Assembly (NCBI RefSeq): GCF_902859735.1 | Contig: NZ_CADIJY010000005.1 | Coordinates: 310,001-374,000 of the forward strand | DNA length: 64,000 nucleotides | Source: Achromobacter aegrifaciens | GTDB taxonomy: Bacteria > Pseudomonadota > Gammaproteobacteria > Burkholderiales > Burkholderiaceae_B | Direction of reading: 5' to 3' | Shown here: positions 19,221 to 28,074 of the stretch, one piece after another | Layout: the number at the start of each line of letters is the position of its first letter | Position numbering within the stretch: position 1 is the first letter of the stretch | Program-made: the position numbers and the translations under genes | The notes under the pieces: model-generated | Seen by the model: only the letters and a program-made list of their open reading frames with translations | Databases searched by the model: none | Told to the model about the DNA's origin: nothing

Positions 19221-19336
19221 TTTACGTTTTCCCTATTTTCATGAGTTATGCCATTGAATGTATCCCCCCTGCTGGCGTGGAACAATTTAAATTGCCTTAA
19301 GATTCCATTAGCGTCGCTAATACTTTCTACACACCC
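19221..19336. promoter_or_regulatory. Divergent LysR-type control region
   Basis: The 116 bp between the thiol dioxygenase operon and the LysR gene contain two perfect palindromes. One is CAATTTAAATTG at 19283-19294. The other is ATTAGCG-T-CGCTAAT at 19307-19321. The second fits the interrupted dyad (T-N11-A type) bound by LysR proteins and lies just upstream of the regulator start at 19337. It probably serves autorepression and activation of the operon. Confidence 0.6.
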
Positions 19337-20269
19337 ATGCGCAACCTGGATCTGGACCTGCTCCGCACGCTGACGGCCATCGCCCGGCACGACACCTTTT
19401 CGGAAGCCGCCAACCGCCTGCACAAGACACAGTCCGCCGTGACGCAGCAGATGCAGCGGCTGGAATCCCTTATCGGCCAGCCCTTGTTCGAAAAGCAGGG
19501 CCGCAACAAGGTGCTTTCGTCACATGGGCGGCGTCTGGTGGAATACGCCCGCCACATGCTGGCCATCAACGATGAGGCGCTGCGCGCCCTGCAGGACGGG
19601 CCGTTGGAAGGCGACCTGAAGCTGGGCGCGCCGCTGGACGTGGCGGACTCGATCCTGCCCACGCTGCTGACGCACATCGCGCGCTCGGCGCCGCGCGTGA
19701 AACTGGAAATCCGCACGGATCGCAGTCCCTTCCTGATGGACGCTCTGCGCGCCGGGGAGCTCGACCTGACGATATCCACGCGCTTCGACCAGGACTTCGA
19801 GGGCGTGGCGCTGCGCACTTCGCCCACAGTGTGGCTGGCTTCGGCCGACTACGTGCACGACATGCATGCGCCAGTGCCGCTGGTGCTTGCCGACGAACCC
19901 AGCATCTTCCGCCGGCTGGCGCTCACGGCCCTGGAACAGGCGCGTGTGCGCTGGCACACCAACTATGTGGCGCCGACGCTGGTGGGGATAAAGGCCGCGC
20001 TGCGCGCCGGCTTGGGCGTCACTGCGCGCAGCGTGGAGCTGCTGGGGCCGGAAATGCGCGTGTTGGGTGAAAAGGAAGGATTGCCGCCCTTGCCCGACGT
20101 GACGTACTTCCTGTGGATAAGGCCGGACCTGATAAATCCGCTGACACGACAGGTCTACGACATGCTCAAGACCAGCCTGGGGCTGGCTCAGCAAGGCGAT
20201 GCGGCGGCCCAGCCGCCGCGCATCAATAGCGGTCGAACAGATCCTGCAGGGCAGCCGGATCGCGCGTGA
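19337..20269 (+). CDS. LysR-family transcriptional regulator
   Basis: A 310-residue LysR protein. The N-terminal winged helix (LDLDLLRTLTAIARHDTFSEAANRLHKTQSAVTQQMQRLE) is followed by an inducer-binding domain. It is divergent from the thiol dioxygenase/lyase operon and very likely controls it. Its last 47 bp overlap the 3' end of the convergent asparaginase gene. The C-terminal tail after about residue 285 (AAQPPRINSGRT) looks like unconstrained read-through. Confidence 0.92.
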   Translation: MRNLDLDLLRTLTAIARHDTFSEAANRLHKTQSAVTQQMQRLESLIGQPLFEKQGRNKVLSSHGRRLVEYARHMLAINDEALRALQDGPLEGDLKLGAPLDVADSILPTLLTHIARSAPRVKLEIRTDRSPFLMDALRAGELDLTISTRFDQDFEGVALRTSPTVWLASADYVHDMHAPVPLVLADEPSIFRRLALTALEQARVRWHTNYVAPTLVGIKAALRAGLGVTARSVELLGPEMRVLGEKEGLPPLPDVTYFLWIRPDLINPLTRQVYDMLKTSLGLAQQGDAAAQPPRINSGRTDPAGQPDRA

Positions 20270-21227
20270 CGGATAGGCCCAGCATCAGCAGGATGCGGGC
20301 TTTCTGGGGGTTCAGGTCGCGCGCGGCAACAAACCCCAGACGGGCGTCATCGAGTTCGACGTCGCGCGCCACGAAGCCGCTGCCCGTGCGGCTGGACCGC
20401 ACGACCGCCACACCGTTGGCCGCGGCGCGGCTCAGGCTTTCAATGGCCAGATCCGTAGCGTTGCCGTCGCCGACGCCGGCCAGCACGATGCCATCGGCGG
20501 CATCGGCCAGAAAATCGATCAGATCGCCCTGCAGGTTGGCATGGGCATAGACAACGTCCACGCGGGGCCAGCGGGCCTTTTCCAACAATGCGAGTGAAAA
20601 CTCGCTTTCGGTGGTATGCGTCGTGGTGTTGCGCGAATAGAAGCATGGAACACCGCCGTGCATGACTCCGGCGCGGCCGCGATTGGGCGACGCGAACGCG
20701 CAGAGGCCGGCGCTGGCGATCTTCTGGATTTCGCGGGCGTAGTGCACATCTTCGTTCATGACGACAAGCGGCCCGCGGCCACGCGCCTCGGGATGGCGCG
20801 CCAGCGCCACCGCGTTGTACAGATTGGCCGGGCCTTCGGCGCCCAGCGCGGTGGCCGGACGCATGGCGCCCACCATCACTACGGGCTTGTCGTGGCGTAT
20901 CACCAGGCTCAGGAAGTACGCCGTTTCTTCCAGCGTATCCGTGCCATGCGTGATGACGATGCCCGCCACCGAGGCGTCGCGGCTCAGCGCATCCACGCGC
21001 TCCGCCAGCGCGCGCCACACGGCGTGCGTCATGTTCTGGCTGCCAACGTTGGCGACCTGCTCGGCGCGGATCTCGGCGATGTTCGCCAGTTGCGGCACGG
21101 CGGCCAGCAAGTCATCGACGGAAAACGAGCCTGCCTTATAGCCGGCGGAGGTCGCGTCAGCCTGGGCGCCGGCGATCGTGCCGCCCGTCGCCAGTACCGC
21201 GATGACAGGCAGCGCGCGCTCAGGCAT
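20223..21227 (-). CDS. L-asparaginase, type II-like fold
   Basis: Hydrolyses asparagine to aspartate and ammonia. The 334-residue protein has both signature sites: VLATGGTIAG with the first Thr nucleophile (about residue 15) and VITHGTDTLEETAYFL with the second catalytic Thr-Asp pair (about 93). Overall sequence follows the type II family. No signal peptide is visible before the first motif, so the enzyme is probably cytoplasmic. Its first codons overlap the end of parB by 8 bp. Its 3' end overlaps the convergent LysR gene. Confidence 0.92.
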   Translation of the reverse strand: MPERALPVIAVLATGGTIAGAQADATSAGYKAGSFSVDDLLAAVPQLANIAEIRAEQVANVGSQNMTHAVWRALAERVDALSRDASVAGIVITHGTDTLEETAYFLSLVIRHDKPVVMVGAMRPATALGAEGPANLYNAVALARHPEARGRGPLVVMNEDVHYAREIQKIASAGLCAFASPNRGRAGVMHGGVPCFYSRNTTTHTTESEFSLALLEKARWPRVDVVYAHANLQGDLIDFLADAADGIVLAGVGDGNATDLAIESLSRAAANGVAVVRSSRTGSGFVARDVELDDARLGFVAARDLNPQKARILLMLGLSVTRDPAALQDLFDRY

Positions 21228-22146
21228 CCACTACCCCGGACAGGCCCTGGCGCTCGAGCAGGGAATTCAGGTGTTCCCAGCCATGGAAGTCGATGACGAT
21301 CTGGCCCTTTTCCTTGGCGCCCACTTTCAGCGCGACGCGCGTACCCAGATGGTCGGACAGCGCCTCTTCCAGGCGGGTCAGGTCGCGCGACACGCCGTTG
21401 GCCTTCTTCTTGGGCGCGGCGGACGACTCGGTTTCCTTGGCGGTCTTGGCGACCAGCTTTTCGGCTTCACGCACCGACAGGCGACGCGCGATGATTTGAT
21501 TGGCCAGCTGGATCTGCGTGGCCGCATCAACGGCGAGCAGCGCGCGGGCATGGCCCATGTCCACGTCGCCCGCCAGCAGCATGGTCTGCACGGCCGCCGC
21601 CAGGTTCAAGAGGCGCAACAGGTTGCTGGTGGCCGAACGCGAACGGCCGATTGCTTGCGCGGCCTGCTCATGCGTCAGGCCGAATTCATCCAGCAGCCGG
21701 CGCACGCCCTGCGCTTCTTCCAGCGGATTCAGGTCTTCGCGCTGGATGTTTTCAATCAACGCCATGACGGCCGCGTTCTCGTCGGCCACTTCACGCACCA
21801 GCACCGGCACTTCCTTCAGGCCCGCAATCTGCGCAGCGCGGAAGCGCCGTTCGCCGGCGATGATCTCATAGTGGCCGGGCGCGGCTTCGCCCAGTGCGCG
21901 CACAAGAATGGGTTGCATGATGCCTTGTGTGCGGATCGATTCGGCCAGTTCGCCCAAAGCGCCCTCGTCCATGCGCGTGCGCGGCTGATACTTGCCGGCG
22001 CGCATCTTCGAGACGGGCAAGGTGGACGGCGGACCCTCGGGCTTGGCGGCGGCAGCAGCCTTGCCGATGTTCTCGATGGCTGGCGCGTCGGCGCCGAGCA
22101 AGGCGTCCAGTCCGCGGCCCAATCCCTTGGGTTTCTTGGTGGCCAT
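21220..22146 (-). CDS. parB: Chromosome partitioning protein ParB
   Basis: CTP-dependent DNA clamp that loads at parS, 308 residues. It has the CTPase-region motif IIAGERRFRAAQIAG, ENIQREDLNPLEEAQG and the helix-turn-helix around GLTHEQAAQAIGRSRSATSNLLRLL, then a C-terminal dimerisation domain. I used ATG 22144-22146 (MATKKPKGLGRGLDALLG), the standard ParB start. parA lies upstream beyond a GNAT gene. Its parS targets are seen 4-5 kb away at 26.4-27.7 kb. Confidence 0.97.
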   Translation of the reverse strand: MATKKPKGLGRGLDALLGADAPAIENIGKAAAAAKPEGPPSTLPVSKMRAGKYQPRTRMDEGALGELAESIRTQGIMQPILVRALGEAAPGHYEIIAGERRFRAAQIAGLKEVPVLVREVADENAAVMALIENIQREDLNPLEEAQGVRRLLDEFGLTHEQAAQAIGRSRSATSNLLRLLNLAAAVQTMLLAGDVDMGHARALLAVDAATQIQLANQIIARRLSVREAEKLVAKTAKETESSAAPKKKANGVSRDLTRLEEALSDHLGTRVALKVGAKEKGQIVIDFHGWEHLNSLLERQGLSGVVDA

Positions 22147-22189
22147 AATTAAATCCTCTTTCCTTCTGTTTTTGTATCCCGAGCCTGGC

Positions 22190-23014
22190 TCAGGCGTCCG
22201 TCTGCTCGGCGGGCAGGCGGTACCAATACGCGTAACAGTCTTTGAAACCGTAGCGGCCATACAAGGCGCGCGCGGCGGTATTCTCCGGCTCAACCTGCAA
22301 ATAGGCTGTCGTGGCGCCGCCGGTGGCGCCTGTTGCCAACAAGTGTTCAATCAGGGCGGCTGCGTAGCCTTTGCGCCGCTGCCCCGGGTCCGTGACGATA
22401 TCGAACAGGCCCAGCAAGTCACCGTCGCGGACAGCCAGGCCCGCGGCAACGCACTGCCCCGCCGTGTCCGTTGCCAGCACCGGCGAGATATCCACAGCCA
22501 GTCCTTGCAAGCGCGTCCGATGTTCGGCGATGTGTGCGGATTCCGAGTTGCGCATTGCCCCGACCGCCGCCGCGAAGCGCCCGGTATCGACAATATTGAA
22601 AAGCAGATCGCCCCGGACGCTGGGCCTGGGAGCGAGCGGCATGCACATGACTCGGGTCTCGTCGGTAAAGGTATAACCGCGGGACTCCAGTTCGGCGTCG
22701 AGGGAAAAATCGGGACCGATGGAGGTAATGCGCAGCACCATGGGCAAGCCATGGCGCGCATACAACGATGAACAATACGCCAGCCGCTCGTCCAACGGAC
22801 GTGTGGATAACCCCAGCACATTGATACTGCGTGCGCGCTTGGCCGACGAGGGCGCGAACCGCACCAGCCAGCCATCGAAAAGCACCTGCGCGCCGACCGC
22901 GGTCGCGTTCAACGCTGCCTCTTCCAGACGCGTGCGCAGGCTGTCGCGCGCATCGATGCGCGGCGTACCGGGAACTGGCATTTCGGTCTGGGAAAAGAGC
23001 GGGACGGCGGACAT
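22190..23014 (-). CDS. GNAT-family N-acetyltransferase between parA and parB
   Basis: A 274-residue acetyltransferase-like protein. The C-terminal GNAT part shows GLFDIVTDPGQRRKGYAAALIEHLL (acetyl-CoA pyrophosphate loop) and YLQVEPENTAARALYGRYGFKDCYAYWYR. The N-terminal 150 residues look like a degenerate GNAT lobe. It starts 9 bp after the parA stop and ends 43 bp before parB, so it is inside the parAB operon. Substrate unknown. Whether it acts on ParA, ParB or a small molecule cannot be said. Confidence 0.87.
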   Translation of the reverse strand: MSAVPLFSQTEMPVPGTPRIDARDSLRTRLEEAALNATAVGAQVLFDGWLVRFAPSSAKRARSINVLGLSTRPLDERLAYCSSLYARHGLPMVLRITSIGPDFSLDAELESRGYTFTDETRVMCMPLAPRPSVRGDLLFNIVDTGRFAAAVGAMRNSESAHIAEHRTRLQGLAVDISPVLATDTAGQCVAAGLAVRDGDLLGLFDIVTDPGQRRKGYAAALIEHLLATGATGGATTAYLQVEPENTAARALYGRYGFKDCYAYWYRLPAEQTDA

Positions 23015-23023
23015 GGTTGTGGC

Positions 23024-23824
23024 CTACTTCAGATCCTTCTTCACGCGCTCGATCATTTCAGCGCCAAACGAGATGTAGGCCTGCGCACCGCGCGAGCCGC
23101 GGTCGTACACCACGCCAGGCATGCCGTAGCTGGGGGCTTCGGCCAGACGCACGTTGCGCGGCACCACGGTCTTGAAAACCTTGTCGCCGAAATGCGCCTC
23201 TAGTTGCGCGGAGACCTGCTGCTGCAGGGTCATGCGCGGATCGAACATGACGCGCAACAATCCGATGACGCGCAGATCGTCGTTGATGTTCCGGTGCACG
23301 CGCTTGATGGTATTGACCAGGTCGGACAGGCCTTCCAGCGCGAAGTACTCGCACTGCATCGGAATGATGACGCCATGGGCGGCGGCCAGGCCGTTCAAGG
23401 TCAGCAGCGACAGCGTGGGAGGGCAATCGATCAGCACGAAGTCGTACTGCGTGGCGACCGTGTCGATCGCGGCCTTCAATTGGCGCTCGCGTTGTTCCAT
23501 CTGCACCAGGTCGATCTCGGCGCCGGACAGTTCGCGGTTGGCGGGCAGCACGTCGTAGCCGCCAGACTCGGACTTCACGCGAGCCTGCTCGATGTTGGAT
23601 TCACCGATCAGCACCTGGTACAGGTTCGACTCGAGCGAGTTCTTGTCGATGCCGCTGCCCATCGTGGCATTGCCTTGCGGGTCCAGGTCCACCAGCAGCA
23701 CACGTTGGTTGTGCGTGGCAAGGCCCGCCGCCAGATTGATGGCGGTCGTCGTCTTGCCCACACCGCCCTTCTGGTTGGCAATGCAGAAAACGCGGGCGGA
23801 GGTGCTGGGGGGTATGTTCTTCAT
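23024..23824 (-). CDS. parA: Chromosome partitioning ATPase ParA
   Basis: Walker-type ATPase that moves ParB-parS complexes over the nucleoid. The 266-residue protein has the deviant Walker A NQKGGVGKTTTAINLA (about residue 16), LLVDLDPQGNAT and the A-prime motif LIDCPPTLSLLTLNGLAA. It overlaps rsmG by 4 bp, the usual rsmG-parA junction. Confidence 0.97.
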   Translation of the reverse strand: MKNIPPSTSARVFCIANQKGGVGKTTTAINLAAGLATHNQRVLLVDLDPQGNATMGSGIDKNSLESNLYQVLIGESNIEQARVKSESGGYDVLPANRELSGAEIDLVQMEQRERQLKAAIDTVATQYDFVLIDCPPTLSLLTLNGLAAAHGVIIPMQCEYFALEGLSDLVNTIKRVHRNINDDLRVIGLLRVMFDPRMTLQQQVSAQLEAHFGDKVFKTVVPRNVRLAEAPSYGMPGVVYDRGSRGAQAYISFGAEMIERVKKDLK

Positions 23825-24510
23825 AGGGTTCCTTGACTACGGCGCATCCAGATCAGGCAGCGTTCGGCCTGCAATTCAGGCACGCGCAGCGGCTGGATGT
23901 GATCGACTTGCCATTCTCCGCGCGCATGCAGCGCCTGTATTTCGTCCTCGGGGACCTTGCCCTTCATGGCGACGAGGGTACCATCGTTGCGTACATGGCG
24001 ACCTGCGAGTTGCGCAAAATCGTCCAAGGAAGCGAAGGCGCGCGACGTCACGATGTTGCACTCGGCCGGAGTCAGCGTTTCAATGCGCGCGTGGCTGGCC
24101 TGCAGATTGGGCAAGGCCAGCACGCCACTCATCTGCCGCACGAAGGCCGTCTTCTTTTCAACTGCGTCCACGCAGGTCACCGACCAATGGGGCCGCATGA
24201 TCGCCAGAACGACGCCTGGCAGGCCGCCGCCCGATCCGACGTCGTAGACCTTGGCCGGCGTACCAGAAGCGCCCAGCGCCTCGCTGAACGGCCCCACGGC
24301 GGCCAAGCTGTCGAACAGGTGCTGGATCAGCATCTGCTGCGGATCGCGGATGGCGGTGAGGTTATAGGTCCGGTTCCAGCGCTGCATCTGCGACAGATAG
24401 TTCAGCAGCTTGGCCATCGTGGCGGCATCGGCCTCCAGCCCCAGTTGCTCGCAGGCGCGAGACAGGCGGCCGGCCATGTCCGCGCCGGCCGTATCGGCGT
24501 GCGCGCTCAT
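23821..24510 (-). CDS. rsmG: 16S rRNA (guanine-527-N7) methyltransferase
   Basis: S-adenosylmethionine-dependent enzyme that methylates G527 in 16S rRNA. The 229-residue protein has the SAM motif [17 protein letters not shown] and the family segment [25 protein letters not shown]. It overlaps mnmG by 4 bp upstream and parA by 4 bp downstream, so the genes are one transcript. Confidence 0.97.
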   Translation of the reverse strand: MSAHADTAGADMAGRLSRACEQLGLEADAATMAKLLNYLSQMQRWNRTYNLTAIRDPQQMLIQHLFDSLAAVGPFSEALGASGTPAKVYDVGSGGGLPGVVLAIMRPHWSVTCVDAVEKKTAFVRQMSGVLALPNLQASHARIETLTPAECNIVTSRAFASLDDFAQLAGRHVRNDGTLVAMKGKVPEDEIQALHARGEWQVDHIQPLRVPELQAERCLIWMRRSQGTL

Positions 24511-26426
24511 GCCGCTTGCTTGCGCGAGCCGTAATGCAGGCGCTTCAGATGGATTAGCAGCAATGAGATTGCAGCGGGAGTGACGCCGGAAATGCGCGCG
24601 GCCTGGCCGATGGTTTCCGGGCGATGCGCCTTGAGCTTCTGGCGCACTTCAAACGACAGGCTGGTCACCGCGTCGTAGTCGACATCGGCAGGTATGGCCT
24701 GCTGTTCGTGCGCGATCTGCTTCTGGACTTCAACCTGCTGGCGGTCGATGTAGCCGGCGTACTTCACCTGGATCTCGACCTGCTCGGCCAGTACTTCGTC
24801 TTCCATCACCCCGGGGCCGGCCAGGAGCGAGCCGTCGGCATTGCGGGCAGCCATCAAGGCTTCATAGGAAACATTGGGTCGTTTCAGCAGATCTGAAAGT
24901 GAGTACTCACGTTCAATTGCCTTGCCCAGCAGCGGTTCCGCAACTTCGGCGGGCAGTATACGCGGATTCACCCAGGAGGATTTCAAACGTTCGACTTCCG
25001 CGGACACCGCGTCGCGCTTGCGATTGAAGGCATCCCAGCGGGCGTCATCCACAATTCCCAGGCGGCGACCGATTTCGGTCAGACGTAGGTCGGCATTGTC
25101 TTCGCGCAGGCTAAGCCGGTATTCGGCCCGGGACGTAAACATGCGGTACGGCTCAGTCACGCCACGCGTGACCAGGTCGTCCACCAACACGCCCAGATAA
25201 GCCTCGTCGCGGCGCGGAGTCCATTGCTCGCGCTCCAGCGAGAACAGCGCGGCGTTGACGCCAGCCAGTAGCCCTTGGGCGGCCGCTTCTTCGTAGCCGG
25301 TGGTGCCGTTGATCTGTCCGGCAAAGTACAGGCCCGTGATCGCCTTGGTTTCCAGGGTGCTCTTCAATCCACGTGGATCGAAGTAGTCGTACTCGATAGC
25401 GTAGCCGGGGCGCAAGATGTGCGCGTTTTCCAGGCCGGGCAGGGAATGGATCAACGCCAGCTGCACATCGAACGGCAAACTCGTCGACACGCCGTTCGGA
25501 TAAACCTCGTGGGTATCCAGCCCTTCCGGTTCCAGGAAGACCTGGTGCGACTCTTTGTCGGCAAAGCGATGGATCTTGTCTTCGATGGACGGGCAGTAAC
25601 GCGGCCCCACCCCCTCGATCACGCCGCTGTACATCGGCGAGCGGTCCAGGCCGCCGCGGATGATGTCATGGGTACGGGCGTTGGTATGCGTGATCCAGCA
25701 AGGCAGCTGGCGCGGGTGCATGGCGACATTGCCCATGTAGGAAAACACGGGAATCGGATCCAGATCGCCAGGCTGCTCTTCCAGGATGCTGTAGTTGATC
25801 GAGCGGCCGTCGATGCGCGGCGGCGTGCCGGTCTTCAAACGTCCTTGCGGCAAGGCCAGTTCCTTCAGGCGTTGCCCCAGGGAAATCGCAGGAGGGTCGC
25901 CGGCACGGCCGCCCGAATAGTTCTGCAGGCCCACGTGAATCAGGCCGTTCAGGAACGTGCCTGCGGTCAACACCACGGACTTGGCGCGAAACTTCAAACC
26001 GATCTGGGTAACGGCGCCGACCACACGGTCGCCCTCCACCATCAGGTCCTCGACCGCTTGTTGGAAGAGCCAGAGGTTTGGCTGGTTTTCCAAGCGTCCA
26101 CGGATGGCCTTGCGATAGAGGACGCGGTCAGCCTGGGCGCGCGTAGCGCGGACTGCTGGTCCCTTCGATCCATTAAGGATGCGGAATTGAATCCCCGACT
26201 CATCCGTCGCCAAGGCCATCGCGCCGCCCAGGGCGTCGACTTCTTTGACAAGGTGGCCCTTGCCGATCCCGCCAATGGAGGGATTGCAAGACATTTGACC
26301 TAGGGTTTCGATGTTGTGCGTCAGCAGCAGCGTCTGGGCGCCGGTGCGGGCAGCAGCCAGCGCAGCTTCGGTGCCGGCGTGGCCGCCACCGACGACGATG
26401 ACATCGAATTCGCGGGGATAGTCCAT
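24507..26426 (-). CDS. mnmG: tRNA uridine-5-carboxymethylaminomethyl modification enzyme
   Basis: FAD-dependent subunit of the MnmEG complex that makes cmnm5U at the tRNA wobble position. The 639-residue protein has the dinucleotide motif [15 protein letters not shown] at the N-terminus, [22 protein letters not shown] and the C-terminal helical region around [19 protein letters not shown] used ATG 26424-26426 ([13 protein letters not shown]). The open frame upstream runs through a parS site and is not coding. It is the origin-proximal gene of the mnmG-rsmG-parA-GNAT-parB operon. Confidence 0.98.
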   Translation of the reverse strand: MDYPREFDVIVVGGGHAGTEAALAAARTGAQTLLLTHNIETLGQMSCNPSIGGIGKGHLVKEVDALGGAMALATDESGIQFRILNGSKGPAVRATRAQADRVLYRKAIRGRLENQPNLWLFQQAVEDLMVEGDRVVGAVTQIGLKFRAKSVVLTAGTFLNGLIHVGLQNYSGGRAGDPPAISLGQRLKELALPQGRLKTGTPPRIDGRSINYSILEEQPGDLDPIPVFSYMGNVAMHPRQLPCWITHTNARTHDIIRGGLDRSPMYSGVIEGVGPRYCPSIEDKIHRFADKESHQVFLEPEGLDTHEVYPNGVSTSLPFDVQLALIHSLPGLENAHILRPGYAIEYDYFDPRGLKSTLETKAITGLYFAGQINGTTGYEEAAAQGLLAGVNAALFSLEREQWTPRRDEAYLGVLVDDLVTRGVTEPYRMFTSRAEYRLSLREDNADLRLTEIGRRLGIVDDARWDAFNRKRDAVSAEVERLKSSWVNPRILPAEVAEPLLGKAIEREYSLSDLLKRPNVSYEALMAARNADGSLLAGPGVMEDEVLAEQVEIQVKYAGYIDRQQVEVQKQIAHEQQAIPADVDYDAVTSLSFEVRQKLKAHRPETIGQAARISGVTPAAISLLLIHLKRLHYGSRKQAA

Positions 26427-26480
26427 GATGGGGGAGGTAAGAGAGAGCGTTCGGTGCTCATTATAGAGGCAGGGATTGCA

Positions 26481-26496
26481 TGTTTCACGTGAAACA
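26481..26496. other. parS site 1, perfect
   Basis: TGTTTCACGTGAAACA, a perfect 16-bp palindrome, 55 bp upstream of the mnmG start. Confidence 0.93.
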
Positions 26497-26608
26497 TGCT
26501 TCGGCGCAGCAAGAACCTGATAAAGCCGAAAGCGCCGTCGGGAAAAAACAGCTTTACAGACTTCTAAGGCATGAATATGTCGGCAAGTGCCACTGCTTTG
26601 CCGCACCA

Positions 26609-26624
26609 TGTTTCACGTGAAACG
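26609..26624. other. parS site 2
   Basis: TGTTTCACGTGAAACG, one mismatch to the palindrome at the last base. Confidence 0.9.
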
Positions 26625-26749
26625 TCGTACCTATCTGGCCAAGTCACGTCCTTACTGCTGCATTACCGTTCCTCAAAGCCCCCATTTGCCTTGCGCTTAC
26701 CCGCCCGTTGCCCTCAATTCGCCATATGCGAGTACGGGTGAGTGAGGTA

Positions 26750-26765
26750 TGTTCCACGTGAAACA
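26750..26765. other. parS site 3
   Basis: TGTTCCACGTGAAACA; the T-to-C change at position 5 is common in natural parS sites. Confidence 0.92.
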
Positions 26766-26857
26766 TGTCGGATCTCCGTGGTGTCGCCCGCGTATATGAA
26801 CACCCTATTCCCTGCCTAGTGTGATTCGTCCTCTCGCCCATATGCTGAATCCCCGGA

Positions 26858-26873
26858 TGTTCCACGTGAAACA
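26858..26873. other. parS site 4
   Basis: TGTTCCACGTGAAACA, identical to site 3. Confidence 0.92.
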
Positions 26874-27055
26874 TCCCCCCCTACCGCGGCATGGAGAGCT
26901 CGTTCGGCTGGTAAAGTGGCCGCGCTCAATACCAATCACGATTGCATACTCCAACTACAGTCCAACCACGACCAAGCGTCGCATGTCATATCGTCATGAG
27001 CCTTTGCGCCATTTGAGAACGCCAGGATGTCAATTTTGACCATCCGCACTATCGA

Positions 27056-27071
27056 TGTTTCACGTGAAACA
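27056..27071. other. parS site 5, perfect
   Basis: TGTTTCACGTGAAACA, a perfect copy, 29 bp from the next site. Confidence 0.93.
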
Positions 27072-27099
27072 TCGTTGCCTATACGCAGCAGGTGATCAA

Positions 27100-27115
27100 C
27101 GTTTCACGTGAAACA
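27100..27115. other. parS site 6
   Basis: CGTTTCACGTGAAACA, one mismatch at the first base. Confidence 0.9.
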
Positions 27116-27306
27116 CGAACGCAGCACTCCAAAGGCCGGCAGAGATAGGAATACCGGCATCCGCTTGAGCCTCGTCGCTCAAGATCCGTACCAAGTCATC
27201 TCGTCTCATGAAACCCTCTGATTTCAATCCCATGAAGGTTCATCCAAAAAAAAGGCGATTTTCCAACCCCTACCCTACCCCTTACCCGAAACAGAGCATT
27301 TTTTTG

Positions 27307-27322
27307 CGTTTCACGTGAAACT
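27307..27322. other. parS-like site 7
   Basis: CGTTTCACGTGAAACT. The core is perfect and both outer bases are changed. Confidence 0.75.
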
Positions 27323-27685
27323 TGAGTGTTGAGAAGTGGGGCGAAACCGCCGTAGTCGTGGAGAGTCCAATCCCCACGTACGGAACTCGAACTATCTCGT
27401 CAGTCCTAACGCAGCGCAACCAACATGAGATTTCTTCTTATCCGCCCTGCGCCAAACTGGCTAGGACCTGAAATGTCCAAACCCGCCAATTTGGAAAGTT
27501 CCTCTTGTCCAAGCCCGCACCTCACGCCGAGGCGATACCTGCCGCTCAAGGCGAGTCTATGCCGCAGAAATTTGGAATAACTCAGAAGCGGGAAATCAGA
27601 CGGACAAAGAACTCTCGCAGCAGAGCTATTAAGTCCTGCACAGTGTTATCAACAACTAGCAGATCCGATAGCTACCGACATTCGC

Positions 27686-27701
27686 GGTTTCACGTGGAAC
27701 A
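27686..27701. other. parS-like site 8, degenerate
   Basis: GGTTTCACGTGGAACA, two mismatches. It lies at the border of the DnaA-box field, so it could be a weak ParB site inside oriC. Confidence 0.6.
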
Positions 27702-27862
27702 ACTCTGGGGATAAGTCATTGAAGGCCAATGCCTGGCGTGCCATAAAACGGCGCAGTGTGACCGACTTCGCAAAGTGCCAAGAAGCGTGAAAAAGCACAA
27801 ATGCCCAACTGTCTTCCCTATGGCAGCAATCGATTATTTCTATTTTGGATGCTTACCAAACT

Positions 27863-27917
27863 GAGGAAACTCGGCTTTCAAACCAACTTGATAACGACGC
27901 AAAAAACCGTGGAAAAC
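27863..27917. repeat. Diverged direct repeat in oriC, copy 1
   Basis: This roughly 55-bp module (starting GAGGAAACTCGGC, with TAACGACGC, an A run and CCGTGGA) recurs at 28021-28074 in altered form. Each copy is followed directly by DnaA boxes (27920; 28076 and 28088). Confidence 0.6.
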
Positions 27918-27964
27918 TATGTGGATAAGATCGTCGTCACTGCCACAATGAATTCTCGAAAACC

Positions 27965-28014
27965 CACCATGACAATCCTCGCCTCTGAACACCATGACAA
28001 TCCTCGCCTCTGAA
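27965..28014. repeat. 25-bp tandem duplication in oriC
   Basis: The unit CACCATGACAATCCTCGCCT + CTGAA, 25 bp, occurs twice head to tail with no mismatch, at 27965-27989 and 27990-28014. It lies between the two copies of the longer oriC module. Confidence 0.9.
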
Positions 28015-28020
28015 TATAGC

Positions 28021-28074
28021 GAGGAACTCTGCCGTCGCATCCTGGTCTTAACGCCGCAAAAATCGTGGAGACGG
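28021..28074. repeat. Diverged direct repeat in oriC, copy 2
   Basis: Second copy of the module at 27863-27917 (GAGGAACTCTGCC, TAACGCCGC, A run, TCGTGGA). DnaA boxes follow at 28076-28084 and 28088-28096. Confidence 0.6.

Larger units (their letters stand above)
26427..27700. other. Intergenic parS array (centromere region)
   Basis: This gene-free stretch beside mnmG holds eight 16-bp elements matching or nearly matching TGTTTCACGTGAAACA, the bacterial parS consensus. They are spaced from about 30 to 370 bp apart and are listed separately below. A ninth, poorer match is at 28221-28236. Short open frames here have no ribosome site or family features and overlap the sites. ParB from 21220-22146 should load here. 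Confidence 0.9.

Noticed and set aside
26481-27322. Regularly recurring CACGTG elements considered as a CRISPR-like repeat array
   Set aside because: The repeats are 16-bp palindromes with irregular spacing and no spacer-length pattern. They match parS, and a ParB gene is nearby.
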